Part shown: positions 25,267 to 35,100 of the stretch, one piece after another
Numbering within the stretch: the first letter of the stretch is position 1
How the letters are laid out: each line of letters begins with the position of its first letter
Assembly (NCBI RefSeq): GCF_026339735.1
Contig: NZ_JAPEQG010000001.1
Location: 1,612,001 to 1,676,000 of the forward strand
Source of the DNA: Streptomyces sp. NBC_01669
GTDB taxonomy: Bacteria; Actinomycetota; Actinomycetes; Streptomycetales; Streptomycetaceae
Direction: 5' to 3'
DNA length: 64,000 nucleotides
Translations under genes and position numbers: made by a program
Notes under the pieces: generated by a model
What the model was told of the DNA's origin: nothing
The model's database searches: none
The model's input: the letters and a program-made list of their open reading frames with translations, nothing else

Positions 25267-28062
25267 TCAGCTGGTGGCGAAGACTCCGAACTCCTTGAGG
25301 CCCCAGCCGTATCCGTTGGCCGGTGCGCCGGTCTTGGCGGAGACCCAGCTGTTGACGCTCAGGAGCACGTAACGGGCCTTCACCTTGGGGAAGGTGTACG
25401 AGTGCGGCTGGCCGCATTTCTGGACGCCGTGGGCGGCGCAGTCGGTGGTGCCGCCGGAGTCGGCTTCGCCGGCCACGGTTGTCCAGTTGGTCCCATCCTC
25501 CGAGACCTTGAGGTCATAACTTGTCGGGTAGTTCTCCCAGTCGGGGTTGACCTCCATCCGGCTGACCGCGGTGCTGGCGCCCAGGTCGACCTTCAGGCTC
25601 CAGGGATCGCTTGTGGTCGACTGTGCAAGGGTCGCGAGATTGCCGTCGACGGCGTTCTCGGTGGGCTTGCCCCAGGCGGTCGCCGGGGTGCCGTTGATCA
25701 TCGTGACCGGCTTGTGGGCAGCGAGATTCACGGGCTTCGCGGGCGGAGGGGTGGTCGAAGCGCCCCAGCTCTGCGGCGCTGCGTCCATGGTGAACGTGAG
25801 GTGTCCGCCGCCGGTGAGGTCGGAGTGGCTCAGGAAAGGCTTGGTGATGCTCTTGCCGTTGAGGCTGAGTCCCTTCACGTACGGCTTGAGTTCTGCGCCC
25901 TTGGATTTGATCACCAGCGGCTTGGTGGACCCGGGCAGCCGCAGCGTGACCTTGTCGAACATGGGGCTGCCCACCGCGTACTCACCGGAGGCCGGGTTGA
26001 CGGGGTAGAAGCCCATCGCGGAGAACAGGTACCAGGAGGACATCTGGCCGCAGTCGTCGTTGCCGGAGAGACCGTCGGGGGCGGCGTGGTAGTTCTCGTC
26101 GGCGATCTGGCGGACCAGTTCCTGGGTCTTCCATGGCCGGCCGGCGTAGTCGTACAGGTAGGGAGAGTGGTGGCTGGGCTCGTTGGTCTGGTTGTTGTGT
26201 CCGCCGTCGAAGTAGCTGTCGAGCCACTCGGCGTACTTGGCGTCGCCACCCTTGAGGGCGATCAGGCCAGGGACGTCATGCACGACATCGTTGGTGTATA
26301 CCCACTTGTCGCCCTCGGTCCAGCCGCCATTGTTCCAGGAGCCGTCGAAGTTGCGGGCCTGCATGAAGCCCGTCGTGGGGTTGTACAGGTTCTGGTAGTT
26401 CTTGCTGCGGTCCAGGAAGAACGTGGCGTCGTCGGTGTTGCCGACGGCCTTGGCGACCTGTGCGACGGCCCAGTCCTCGTAGGCGTAGTCAAGGGTGCGG
26501 CTGCCTGCTTCCGCGGTGCGGTCGGCGGCGACCCAGCCGTTCTGCTTGTACGTCGTCAGGCCTGCGCGCGCCTCGGCGGGCGTTCCCTGCTGCCGATCGC
26601 CCCACCACAACTCGGTGTCCTTGTCGGGAGGCGTCATCGCGTCCTTGCGGACGGCCTCGTAGGCGAGGTCCAGGTCGAACCCGTCGAAGCCCTTGGCGAT
26701 AGCCTCCGCGATGATCGAGTCGGCGTTCGTGCCCACCATGATGTTGGTCTCGGCAAGGTTCTTCCACATGGGGAGCCAGCCGCTTTGCTTGTAGTCCTGA
26801 AGCATCGAGGTGACCATGTCGTTGATGCGTTCCGGAGCGAAGAGGGTGAGGAAAGCGTTCTGCGCCCGGAAGGTGTCCCAGAGCGAGTATCCGGTGTAGC
26901 TGACGCCGTCGTGGACCTGGTCGTCGTAGGCGCTGTAGTAGCGGCCCTGCTCGGACATCTCCGAGGGGTACTGCAACGCGTGGTACATGGAGGTGTAGAA
27001 GGTGGTGCGCTCGTCGGGCGTGGCGCCAGAGATGTCGACTCGGTCCAGCTTGTCGGCCCAGGCGGCCCTGGTCTTGGCCGCGGTCGCATCGAAGCCCTGG
27101 CCGTCGGGAACCTCTGCGTCGAGGTTGGCCCGCGCCTGGTCCACCGAGATGAATGAGGTCGCGATCCGAACGTTGACCGTCCGGCTGCCGGCGGGGAACC
27201 GGACGTAGCCTGCGAGGTCCTGGTCCGTGCGGTCGCCCTCCCCGTTGAACTGAGTCGCACCCTTGGCCGTGCCGTAGCTGTCGAAGGCGGTGTCGAACCG
27301 CGCGACGAAGTACCCCTTGAAGCCAGGTGCCCTGGACGGGCCGAGCTTGCTGTCCTGGCGGTCGGGGTTGTAGCCGGTGATCTCCTTCTTGGCCGGGTCG
27401 ATGTGCACATTCCCGGTGATTCCGGACCGGGTGGCCTGCATCACGAAGTTCGTCGCGGCCTCGGGATAGGTCAGCCGCAGGTGACCGACCCGGGAGGTTC
27501 CGGTGAGTTCGGCCTTGAGCGTCTGCCCGGGCGCCGGAATCATGTTCACCGTGTACTTGTCCGGCGCGGCAGTCTCATCGGCGTGAGTGAAGGGCAGGCC
27601 TCGATCCGCCTCAGCCGTCTTGACCGCGCCGATTCCGGGCATGCCCACCACGTAGCCGGAGTCGCCCATCCAGATCGCCGGCTGATGGGTGCCGATGAAC
27701 CCGGTGATCTTCGTGTCGTTGTGGTGGTAGGGCAGCCTGCTGACGTAGTTGGTGCGGGTCATCGGCGACCATCGGGTCATCGCGAAAGGGGGCGCCGTAC
27801 TGGGGATCATGCCCCCGTACTCGGTGCTGTTGGCGCCCGCCGTCCCGATGAGGGGATTGACATGCGTGACGTTGGACGCCGCAGTCACCTCGGACGGGGC
27901 TGCGGCCGCCGGGCCTGTCGCGCCGATCCATGGGACCAATGCTGCCAGCAGTCCGCCCGCGATCAGGGCTGCCAGCCCCCTGGGGGCCGGCTTCGCGCGT
28001 CTCGCGAGCGAAGTCCGGGCCGGGGCTCTCCCGGAACTGCCCAGATACCGGCTTGCGTTCAT
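25267..28062 (-). CDS. Secreted GH92 alpha-1,2-mannosidase with C-terminal F5/8-type C (CBM32-like) domain
   Basis: 931 residues from ATG 28062, with a signal peptide (about 1-46). The GH92 body runs from VNPLIGTAGANSTEYGGMIP (about 60) to about 760. Diagnostic blocks are SMYHALQYPSEMSEQGRYY, SLWDTFRAQNAFLTLFAPER, and NDDCGQMSSWYLFSAMGFYP in the C-terminal half. A Pro linker leads to a discoidin-like carbohydrate-binding domain (about 790-931). The enzyme trims terminal mannose from N-glycan or mannan outside the cell. A LacI-type palindrome lies 27 bp upstream of the start and should repress it. The gene is intact, unlike most neighbours. Confidence 0.93.
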   Translation of the reverse strand: MNASRYLGSSGRAPARTSLARRAKPAPRGLAALIAGGLLAALVPWIGATGPAAAAPSEVTAASNVTHVNPLIGTAGANSTEYGGMIPSTAPPFAMTRWSPMTRTNYVSRLPYHHNDTKITGFIGTHQPAIWMGDSGYVVGMPGIGAVKTAEADRGLPFTHADETAAPDKYTVNMIPAPGQTLKAELTGTSRVGHLRLTYPEAATNFVMQATRSGITGNVHIDPAKKEITGYNPDRQDSKLGPSRAPGFKGYFVARFDTAFDSYGTAKGATQFNGEGDRTDQDLAGYVRFPAGSRTVNVRIATSFISVDQARANLDAEVPDGQGFDATAAKTRAAWADKLDRVDISGATPDERTTFYTSMYHALQYPSEMSEQGRYYSAYDDQVHDGVSYTGYSLWDTFRAQNAFLTLFAPERINDMVTSMLQDYKQSGWLPMWKNLAETNIMVGTNADSIIAEAIAKGFDGFDLDLAYEAVRKDAMTPPDKDTELWWGDRQQGTPAEARAGLTTYKQNGWVAADRTAEAGSRTLDYAYEDWAVAQVAKAVGNTDDATFFLDRSKNYQNLYNPTTGFMQARNFDGSWNNGGWTEGDKWVYTNDVVHDVPGLIALKGGDAKYAEWLDSYFDGGHNNQTNEPSHHSPYLYDYAGRPWKTQELVRQIADENYHAAPDGLSGNDDCGQMSSWYLFSAMGFYPVNPASGEYAVGSPMFDKVTLRLPGSTKPLVIKSKGAELKPYVKGLSLNGKSITKPFLSHSDLTGGGHLTFTMDAAPQSWGASTTPPPAKPVNLAAHKPVTMINGTPATAWGKPTENAVDGNLATLAQSTTSDPWSLKVDLGASTAVSRMEVNPDWENYPTSYDLKVSEDGTNWTTVAGEADSGGTTDCAAHGVQKCGQPHSYTFPKVKARYVLLSVNSWVSAKTGAPANGYGWGLKEFGVFATS

Positions 28063-28088
28063 CAGCGCCTCCAGGGTTGGAATCAATA

Positions 28089-28100
28089 GACAACGTTGTC
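28089..28100. promoter_or_regulatory. LacI-family operator upstream of the GH92 gene
   Basis: Perfect 12-bp palindrome GACAACGTTGTC, with flanking ATA/ATAA that keeps the region AT-rich. The central CG dyad is typical of LacI/GalR-family operators. An identical palindrome is at 29358. No LacI-type regulator gene is in the window. Confidence 0.75.
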
Positions 28101-28442
28101 ATAAGCCCCGAGAACGGAGCCGGAGGAGATCTACAAGGTGCTTGCCGCAGGCCCCCGGTCGTGCCGGTCGGCCGATCGGCCGCCGCCGTACGCAGCCACA
28201 GCGACCGCCCAGGCGCCCGAGCAAGTGCCCACATCTAACTGGCCAGGCGCATTCTGAGCAAGGCCTTGTTGCAAGAGAGATGCGCGAACATGGCTCTCTC
28301 ATGTCAAACATGCACGGATGGCGATCAGACCATTGCGAGCAGGGGTCGCATCGAACGCCGTCGGGCCCTCCGGGGCACCCCGATACGCTTCCTCGCCTGG
28401 AGAGTGCTCCTTTCATGCGACGACCTGGACCCAAGACAAGCC
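28101..28442. other. Gene-poor interval upstream of the GH92 operator
   Basis: No convincing coding sequence on either strand. The frames that stay open lack family matches and natural composition. It lies between the operator at 28089 and degenerate coding sequence starting near 28443. Nothing more can be stated. Confidence 0.3.
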
Positions 28443-28740
28443 TCATCGTTGCAGGTCAGGAGCACTCTTCACGTTTCTGATCACCCACCGGGCGTCGCCG
28501 GGGTCCACGTTCGTCACCGAGGGTCGTTGACGGGCCGCCATCCCTCTTCGTCCCACTCGTACGTGTCCCTGCCCAGGTCGAGCCAGCGCAGCACCCCTGC
28601 GCGCAGACACGGCCAACCGCTCGACGGGGGAACCCGTTGCCCGGATCGAGCCCCCTGCCTTCCTGCAGCGCGGCCGCAATCTCGTCGAGCCACCGGGCCA
28701 GGGGAGCCCCGTTGCAGGTGAAGACGTCTTCGAGGTCCAC
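28443..28740 (-). pseudogene. Degenerate coding region, unassigned
   Basis: Three minus-strand frames each hold a plausible piece: VDLEDVFTCNGAPLARWLDE at the start, RDTYEWDEEGWRPVNDPR in the middle, and NVDPGDARWVIRNVKSAPDL at the end. Read in order, they suggest one small gene broken by two frameshifts. The family is not recognised. The 5' side meets the phosphoesterase fragment at 28741. Confidence 0.4.
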
Positions 28741-29039
28741 TCAGCGACGTGGTCGGCAACCTGCCCAACCAGCTGACCACCCACGGGTACAGCTTCGCGG
28801 ACTACGCCAACCAGGGCCTCCCCACCCAGTGGCTCCGCTACAAGAACATCCCGGGCGTACCGGGCAACCTGAACCCGATGGGCAAGCGGCAGGAGGAGTT
28901 CCCGACCACGCCGGACGGGTTCGCCGAACTGCCCACCGTCTCCTTCTACGTGGGCAACGGCATGCAGAACATGCACGACGGCTCCATCGCGCAGGGCGAC
29001 GCCTCCGTCAAGAGCACCTTCGACTCGTACATCCAGTGA
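28741..29039 (+). pseudogene. Phosphoesterase (acid/alkaline phosphatase-like) fragment
   Basis: About 99 codons encode NLPNQLTTHGYSFADYANQG, WLRYKNIPGVPGNLNPMGK and MQNMHDGSIAQGDASVKSTF. They match the central part of the secreted phosphoesterase family common in Streptomyces, normally 280 or more residues. The fragment has no start or signal peptide and ends in a stop (CAG TGA) where the family continues. It is a leftover, truncated on both sides. Confidence 0.7.
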
Positions 29040-29075
29040 GCCAACCCGGGTACCGAACCGCTCGGGCGCCACCCG

Positions 29076-29119
29076 CTGCACATCATCCTCGGCCTGGGTA
29101 GGCCGAGGATGATGTGCAG
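29076..29119. terminator. 20-bp-arm hairpin with 4-nt loop
   Basis: CTGCACATCATCCTCGGCCT (29076-29095), GGGT, and the exact complement (29100-29119). A diverged version with a long loop is at 31941-32021. Both are downstream of an NPCBM coding end on the minus strand, so the hairpin was copied together with that gene end. Confidence 0.85.
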
Positions 29120-29214
29120 GAGCCCCTGGCTGGAACTCGAATCCGACTCAACGCGCCGGTGGTTGCCGCGGCGCATGGTTACGTGCGCGGGTGAGTACCA
29201 GGCTGGCGGTTGGC

Positions 29215-29290
29215 TCAGGCGCAGCTCACTCGGGCGTCGGCCCAGTCGGCGTGGTCGAAGCCGTTGCCGTCACCGCCGTCCGTACAGCGA
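29215..29290 (-). pseudogene. NPCBM-domain C-terminal fragment
   Basis: The minus frame ends [20 protein letters not shown] and then A plus TGA at 29215. This is nearly the same as the end of the large protein at 32108 ([20 protein letters not shown]). Upstream of it the reading frame deteriorates. It is the last scrap of a paralogue whose body has been deleted. Confidence 0.75.
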
Positions 29291-29357
29291 CCAGGTCCAT
29301 CCGCTGGAGGCGGTCTATTGACGCCTTCAGCGAGTGGGCAGCAGAATGCGACCGTTA

Positions 29358-29369
29358 GACAACGTTGTC
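29358..29369. promoter_or_regulatory. Second LacI-family operator
   Basis: An exact copy of GACAACGTTGTC, flanked by GTTA and AAAG. It lies 157 bp upstream of the pentapeptide-repeat gene and just upstream (minus strand) of the NPCBM scrap. It may have controlled a gene now deleted. Confidence 0.7.
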
Positions 29370-29525
29370 AAAGACTTCGGGCCCATACCGGAACTCTGCG
29401 GTAGCCACCCTCCGCGCACGTCGGGCAGCGTCTTCCTGTCCCGATCTCGCGCCGCTGGGTCCCGCCGGATTCCGCTCGGCGAAAGCGCCGTACCGCTCCG
29501 GATCTTCAACAGTTGAGGAGCCTTC

Positions 29526-29978
29526 GTGTCCATAGACCATCGCACCCCTGGTCGTAGGTACCCAGGTGCCCGGACGGGCTTGTCGGACAGCCCGACACCG
29601 CCCGCGCCGTCGACCGTGGTGACCGCGTCACCCCTGCGACCGACTGCGGGGCCGGGTGCCCCGGTCCTGGCTCGGACCGGGTGGGCGGACATCGTTGCGG
29701 TCGGCTGGGATCTCCCGGGGATGGACTTGGAGGGCGAGTGCCTTGCCGGCGCCGACCTGACCGGCGCCGTCCTGGAATCGGCGCACCTGGCAGGCGCGGA
29801 CCTGAAAGGCGCCCGGCTGGTCAAAGCCGTGCTGCGCGAGGCCGACCTCAGCAACGCGGACTTGACCGGAGCCGTGCTGCGCGATGCCTGCCTGTGCGGC
29901 GCTGATTTGTGGGGGGCGAATCTCGCCGGTGCCGATCTGCGCGGAGTGTGCCTGGAGGGAGCGCTGGTGAGCCCGTAG
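29526..29978 (+). CDS. Pentapeptide-repeat protein
   Basis: 150 residues from GTG 29526 with GAGGAG 7-12 bp upstream. After a Pro/Thr-rich N-terminal 45 residues, about 16 consecutive A(D/N)LxG-type pentapeptides follow ([20 protein letters not shown], then [16 protein letters not shown] and more), forming a right-handed quadrilateral beta-helix. Four Cys residues lie within the coils. Such proteins can mimic DNA or act as scaffolds, but function is rarely predictable. No transport or secretion signal is seen. Confidence 0.85.
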   Translation: MSIDHRTPGRRYPGARTGLSDSPTPPAPSTVVTASPLRPTAGPGAPVLARTGWADIVAVGWDLPGMDLEGECLAGADLTGAVLESAHLAGADLKGARLVKAVLREADLSNADLTGAVLRDACLCGADLWGANLAGADLRGVCLEGALVSP

Positions 29979-30186
29979 ACGGCCCTTCTCGTGGCGCTGT
30001 CGACCGGTGCGCAGTGCATGGCGGATCCGACACCCCGTCCTGCTCTACCGGGCGGGACCGAGCCCGCTGCCGACGCCGACTTCGTCGACCAGACCGAGTA
30101 CGGCGACCCGAATACGTCGGCCGCCTGTGCGCACCCGGCCGGATCACCACCGGCGCCGGTGAATGCGGTGATCTCGCTGGAGGGAC

Positions 30187-30465
30187 ATGACGCCGACCAG
30201 CCGAACCCACAGCAGAGGTCCGCGGCCTCCGGCGCTGGCCGGGATCGGCGAGTTCGCCGTCTTCGCGGCGTCGGGCGTGGACATCTACGCGTTATTCGTC
30301 CTCGCCCCCGTGGCCATGACCGTCTCCTACGGCCGGACCAACCGCAGCCCCTTCAATCCCCCGACCCGCTTCGATGGGCTGGACAACTACACCCAGCCCA
30401 TCCTCGTCTGCTACTTGGTGAGGTACTTCGTCAAAGGCCTCACCGGCGGAGCCACCCAAGGGTGA
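30187..30465 (+). pseudogene. Chimeric sugar ABC transporter permease remnant (MalF-type start, MalG-type end)
   Basis: The frame opens at ATG 30187. It encodes IYALFVLAPVAMTVSYGRTN and FNPPTRFDGLDNYTQ, the first helix and periplasmic start of a MalF-like CUT1 permease. It then jumps to RYFVKGLTGGATQG and a stop, the C-terminus of a MalG-like CUT1 permease. About 500 codons of the two adjacent genes are missing, consistent with one deletion fusing neighbouring permease genes in frame. It has no transmembrane core and cannot work. Confidence 0.8.
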
Positions 30466-30502
30466 GCCCCGCCGCCACCGGACGAAGCCCAGACTCCCTT
30501 GA

Positions 30503-31828
30503 TCACGATGCCAGGACGCGGCCGGCGGCGATGGCTGAGGCGACGGTGCCGCCGGTGACGACGGCCCAGGCGGCGATGATCGGGATGCGGGTGCTCCAGG
30601 TGCGCAGCGCGGGCGAGGTCGAGGCTCGGGCGAGGAACGCGTCGCGACCGCGCAGTACCACAAGGCCGACGCCGGTCAGGGTCAGCGCCATGCCGGCACC
30701 GAACGCCGCCACCATGGCGATCGCCGCGCCGACCTGGCCGGTCAGCAGTCCGCTGAGGAGGACGAGGAACGCGGACGGGGAGGGGAGCAGGCCGCCGGAC
30801 GTGCCGAGCAGCAGGATGCCGCGCCAGGTGAGCAGGGACGTGGACGTCGGGATGTGGTGGCTGTGGCTGTGGCCGTGGTCGTGGTCGTGGCCATGATGAT
30901 CGTGGTCATGTCCGTGATCGTGGTCGTGGTGGTGTCCATGGCTGTGGCCGTGCTTGCGGTTGGTCAGGTGGCGCCGGAGCAGTCCGATGCCCACGGCGAC
31001 GACGATCAGGGCTGCGATCAGCTGAAGCCAGTTCGTCACCGCTGCGACGTCCGGTGCTTGCTGGGCGGCGAGCCACCAGCCCACGGCGAGTACGGCGACC
31101 GATGCGGTGTGCATGACGGCCACGATGGCGCCGAGCCACACCGCGTCCCGCGCTCTGCCCTGGCCGCCCACGAGGTACCCGGCGGCGAGCGACTTCCCGT
31201 GGCCGGGGGCGCAGGCATGGAAGGCGCCCACGGCTGCCGAGACGAGAAGGGCCAGGGGCAGTACGACGCCGTGGTCCAGCAGTGCCGCAAGGTCTGTGGT
31301 CCACACGGTCGTCGGCCCCGTGGATGCAGTGGCGGCGGAGCTGCCGGCTGTGCCGAGGGCGAGAGTAAGGGCGGGGTCGCTTGCTGTGTGCAGGCCGCCG
31401 CCGCCCTTCTTGGTCACCGAGATCGTGCGATAGGCCGGGTTGACGTCGGTCAGTGCGGTGATGGTCAGGGAGACCGTGTCCACGGGTTCGGGGCAGGTGT
31501 AGTGGATCAGGGCGCCCTTGCTCGCGAGCCGTGCAGTGTCCACGGCCCCGAGCCGGCATGCGCGCCCGTCCTGGTGCACGGTGATGTGCGAGCCGAGGTA
31601 GGCCGCCTCGTCTCCCTTGGCTGCCTGGTGCAGGACGTCCAGGTCGTTCTGCTGGGCCGACCAGGTGATGTCGACGGTGCGGCCTTCGGCCCTGACCTGG
31701 GCGACCGGCGGTGTGCCGAAGGGGTGCGCCTGGGCCGTGCCTGCGGCGCCGAGCAGCGCCAGTGCGGCGGCCAGGCCGAGCAGCACGAGACGGGCGGCGT
31801 GGGTGCGGGTGGTGTGGAGGATGTGCAC
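30503..31828 (-). CDS. Nickel/cobalt efflux protein, RcnA/NicO type, with His-rich loop
   Basis: 441 residues from GTG 31828. A signal peptide (about 1-34, ending GTAQAH) is followed by an extracytoplasmic beta domain of about 150 residues (AQQNDLDVLHQAAKGDEAAY). A membrane domain follows with HACAPGHGKSLAAGYLVGG (the HxxxPGHGK metal motif) in the first helix, a cytoplasmic loop with about 20 His alternating with Asp/Gly, and a second helix set with GGLLPSPSAFLVLLSG. This is the NicO/RcnA architecture for Ni or Co export. It is intact and lies directly downstream of the large phosphoesterase gene. Confidence 0.88.
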   Translation of the reverse strand: MHILHTTRTHAARLVLLGLAAALALLGAAGTAQAHPFGTPPVAQVRAEGRTVDITWSAQQNDLDVLHQAAKGDEAAYLGSHITVHQDGRACRLGAVDTARLASKGALIHYTCPEPVDTVSLTITALTDVNPAYRTISVTKKGGGGLHTASDPALTLALGTAGSSAATASTGPTTVWTTDLAALLDHGVVLPLALLVSAAVGAFHACAPGHGKSLAAGYLVGGQGRARDAVWLGAIVAVMHTASVAVLAVGWWLAAQQAPDVAAVTNWLQLIAALIVVAVGIGLLRRHLTNRKHGHSHGHHHDHDHGHDHDHHGHDHDHGHSHSHHIPTSTSLLTWRGILLLGTSGGLLPSPSAFLVLLSGLLTGQVGAAIAMVAAFGAGMALTLTGVGLVVLRGRDAFLARASTSPALRTWSTRIPIIAAWAVVTGGTVASAIAAGRVLAS

Positions 31829-31858
31829 AGCGGTGGTCCCGTCGGGGAGTGGAACGCC

Positions 31859-31894
31859 GCGCGTTGCCTCCCCCGGCAAGGGGAGGCAACGCGC
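31859..31894. terminator. 15-bp-arm hairpin upstream of the Ni/Co exporter
   Basis: GCGCGTTGCCTCCCC (31859-31873) and its exact complement (31880-31894) around CGGCAA. It lies 31 bp before the exporter start and about 210 bp after the large gene's stop. It may end the upstream transcript or act as a metal-responsive attenuator; position alone does not decide. Confidence 0.7.
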
Positions 31895-31940
31895 GGACGG
31901 TGGGTCAGCGGCCGTTACCGCGCAGGCGGCGGGCGGCCGG

Positions 31941-32021
31941 TGCACATCACCCTCGGCTTGATGGTCCTTCGGTCTGCCACGAGCCCGACCTTGGGTCCAC
32001 GTGTGCCGAGGATGATGTGCA
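31941..32021. repeat. Diverged hairpin related to 29076-29119
   Basis: TGCACATCACCCTCGGC (31941-31957) pairs with 32005-32021 with one mismatch across a 47-nt loop. The flanking 3'-UTR sequence up to 32107 is also similar to 29120-29214. It marks a duplicated gene end. Confidence 0.65.
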
Positions 32022-32107
32022 GGGATCGCTGGTGGGAACGCGGATCCGGCTCACCGCAGCGGCATGTGGCCAACCGCGCGGGTGAGACCGGACCCGCGGC
32101 GGGTGGC

Positions 32108-35100
32108 TCAGTCGCAGACCACCCGGGCGTCGGCCCAGTCGGCGTGGTCGGAGCCGTTGCCGTCACCGCCGTCCTCGATCCGCAGCGTCAGTATCCTGAC
32201 CCCCGTCACATCGGCATCGACGGCGCGGGCACTGTCGGCGCCGCGGACGACAGGGGTGTCGGCGAGTTGCTTGCCATCGCCGAGCACCTGATACGCCACC
32301 GATCCACCCCCGACCTCGTCATCGATACCAACCTCGGCATGGAAGGTGTGACAAGCACTGCCGAGCCAGACGGTGACCTCGCTGGCCGCGTGCGCCCCAA
32401 GGCCCTTGGCGTACGTCTTCCCGCCGATGGTCAGGGCTTTTCCATCGCCGGCGCTGTTCTCGCCGTTGGACTTGTCGCGCTCGACCGGGCCCCACCCGTT
32501 GGACGAGCTCAGGAACGGCAGGTCGCTGACATTTGCGGTTCCGCTCGGGTTGGCGGGCGGCACGAACACCCGGACTGCCTTCTCCACACGCACCGGATGG
32601 TCCACCGGATCATTGGGGAAATGGAAATGGTAGGTGGCGACGACCGGCAGGTCGTAATACCCCGAGTCAGCCTTTACCGGTGGCGTGACGGCCCATCGGC
32701 CCTCGATGGACGAGCCGTCCTGCATATCCGGCTTCGACACCTTCGCACCGTCGACCTGCCACCCGGAGGGCGGCGTCACGCTGAGGTCCACGTCGCTGAT
32801 CGGCCCGTTCGCCGAAAGATTGAACGTGCCGCTCATGTCGATGGCGCGGCCCGGTTGCGCATCCGTCGTCCCGGTCGGGGTCACCGTGAGGGACGTCTTC
32901 GGCCGCTGGCGGCCGTTCGCAGCCAAAGCGTGGACCGACCCGTCGTCGGTGAGGGCGATCACCCAGTCACCGCTGACGGACAGTGCCGAGGTCACCCCGC
33001 CGCCGAGGTTGTACTCGGTCAGCAGCGTGCCGGCGGCGCGGTCCAGGACGAGCAGACGCCCGTCCCGGGTGCCCGCGTAGACGTAGTCCTTGGTGGCCAG
33101 GGCGTGCATCGCAGGGGATCCGGGCCCCGTGTTCTTGGCGCAGCCGCTGGCCACCTTCGCCTTGTCGTCCTTGGGGCTCTCCCCGGGCAGGTAGCCGACC
33201 TTGGTCTCCCACAGCGGCTTGGACGGGTCGGCCGCCTTGGTGTCGTAGGCGCGGATGAACCCTTCACGGCTCGCGACGTAGGCGATGTCGCCCCAGACGG
33301 CGGGGCTGGTCACCGGAGCCTTGCCGTTCTCGCAGAGCCAGGGGTCGTCCGAAGGGTTCTTCCACAGGACCTTACCGGTCGTGAGGTCGAGCCCGCGGAC
33401 ACCGCTCGCGGTCGCCGTCACCAGCTGCGGGTCCCCGCTGGCCGGATCGGTGAGGACCGGGGAGGAGTGGCTGTCGATGCCGCCGCCGGTGTCCTGTGCC
33501 CACAGCTGCTTGCAGGTCGCCAGATCCATGGCGATCAGCTTGTTGCTGGAACCATCGTGCAGGTAGGCGGTGTTGGAGCCGGGCTGACGGATCGCCGTGC
33601 TGTGGAACTGACCCCAGCCGAACGAGCCGCCGAAGCCGCCGGGCAGCATGCTGCCGGTCGCGCCATCACGGCAGCGGATGTTGTACGCGTCCTGGTAGAC
33701 GGCGACCGAGCGCTGGTCGGTGCCCGCAAGCGCGAAGACGCTGACCGGACCGCCCGCGCGACCGTAGCGACGCACGGTGTTGCCGTGCTGCTCCTCACGG
33801 TCGATCGACTGCCACACGACGTGGCCGTCCTCGGAGTCGAGAGCGTAGATCCGGCCGACGCCGGTGGTCAGGTAGACCTTGCCGTCGTGCAGGGTCGGCG
33901 CCGACTCGGCGTCGCCGTCCAGATAGGTGCGCCAGATCTCGCGGCCGGACTTGAGGTCGTAGGCGAGCATCATGCTGTACGGGGAGTCGAACGCCCGGGA
34001 AGAGACGATCACCTTGCCGTCGGCGATCAACGATCCGTTGAGGTTGAACTGCTCACCGGTGTTGGCGGCCCAGCGCAGGCTGAGCTCGCTGCCCGGGTTG
34101 TCCGTGCTCGCGGAGCGCCCTGCCTCGTCGCGGCCCTGCCGGGTCCAGTCCTGGCCGCTCTTGGGCTTGTGCAACTGGCTGTCGGGCACCACCGTGAAGG
34201 TGTTCTCGATGGTGGGCCACGCCTTGCCCTTGGTGTCGACGGCAATCATCTGAGCCGTGTACGTTCCCGGGGCCAGACCCTCGATGCGGTCACTGGCCCG
34301 CGTCCAGGAGATCCGGGCGTCCGGGCAGGTCTCCGGCTTGCCGCCGGGCGCCGTGTAGCAGTTCTCGATGCCCGTCCGGTCGTTGCCCGCGCCGAACTTC
34401 AGGCGCTTGTGCTTTTGCACCGCATGGCCGCGGCTGTCGCGGATGGTGAGGGTCGCGTTGTCCGGGGTACGGCCGTCGTCCTCTGCGTACATCTCGAGCG
34501 GGATCTTGGCGCTGGCGGGGTGGACGCTGTCCTGTGAGGGGCTGACCAGCGCGGCATCGTCATGGACGTTGAACTCCCGGTGCGTACCCGTGACGAGGCC
34601 GGTGTCTTCGTTGCGCTTGGTGGCCGGGTCGTCGGTGATGTCCTTGAAGTCAAGGATCTTGTAGTCCGGCTGGGAGCCGTCGATGCCGTAGGTGCCCTGG
34701 TTGTTGATCTCAACCGAGCGGTCCCAGGCGCCGCGCCGGTACTCGGCCTGCTGATTGTGGCCCGCGGCGAACAGCCGCACGTCGTACTTCGCCAGCTCGT
34801 CGACGGTCGGCTGCATGCCGGCGCCAGGTCCCCACTGGGTGAACAGGGACCGGTGCGCGAAGACCAGCACCTGCTTACCCACGGCGTGGCGCTTGAGGTC
34901 CTCCCGCAGCCACTCCAGCTGCGGCTTCAGACCGCTGGAGTCGTAGTTGTCCTCAAGCACGACGATGTGCCGGCCGTTGCGATCGAAGCTGTACCACTCC
35001 GGGCCCATGTTCCGCCGGTAGAACTCCATACTGCCGCCATAACCACGGGAGTTGACATCGCCACCGAAGTCATGGTTGCCGATCACCGGGTAGAAGGGCA

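Noticed and set aside
25200..27156. Long plus-strand continuation of the IS701 transposase frame (to about 812 codons in total)
   Set aside because: Only the first ~160 codons match a transposase. The rest is antisense to the GH92 gene.
30854..34537. 1227-codon open frame on the plus strand
   Set aside because: It is antisense to the Ni/Co exporter and the phosphoesterase gene. Composition is Val/Gly/Arg/Asp-rich without family motifs, while the minus strand holds clear domains.
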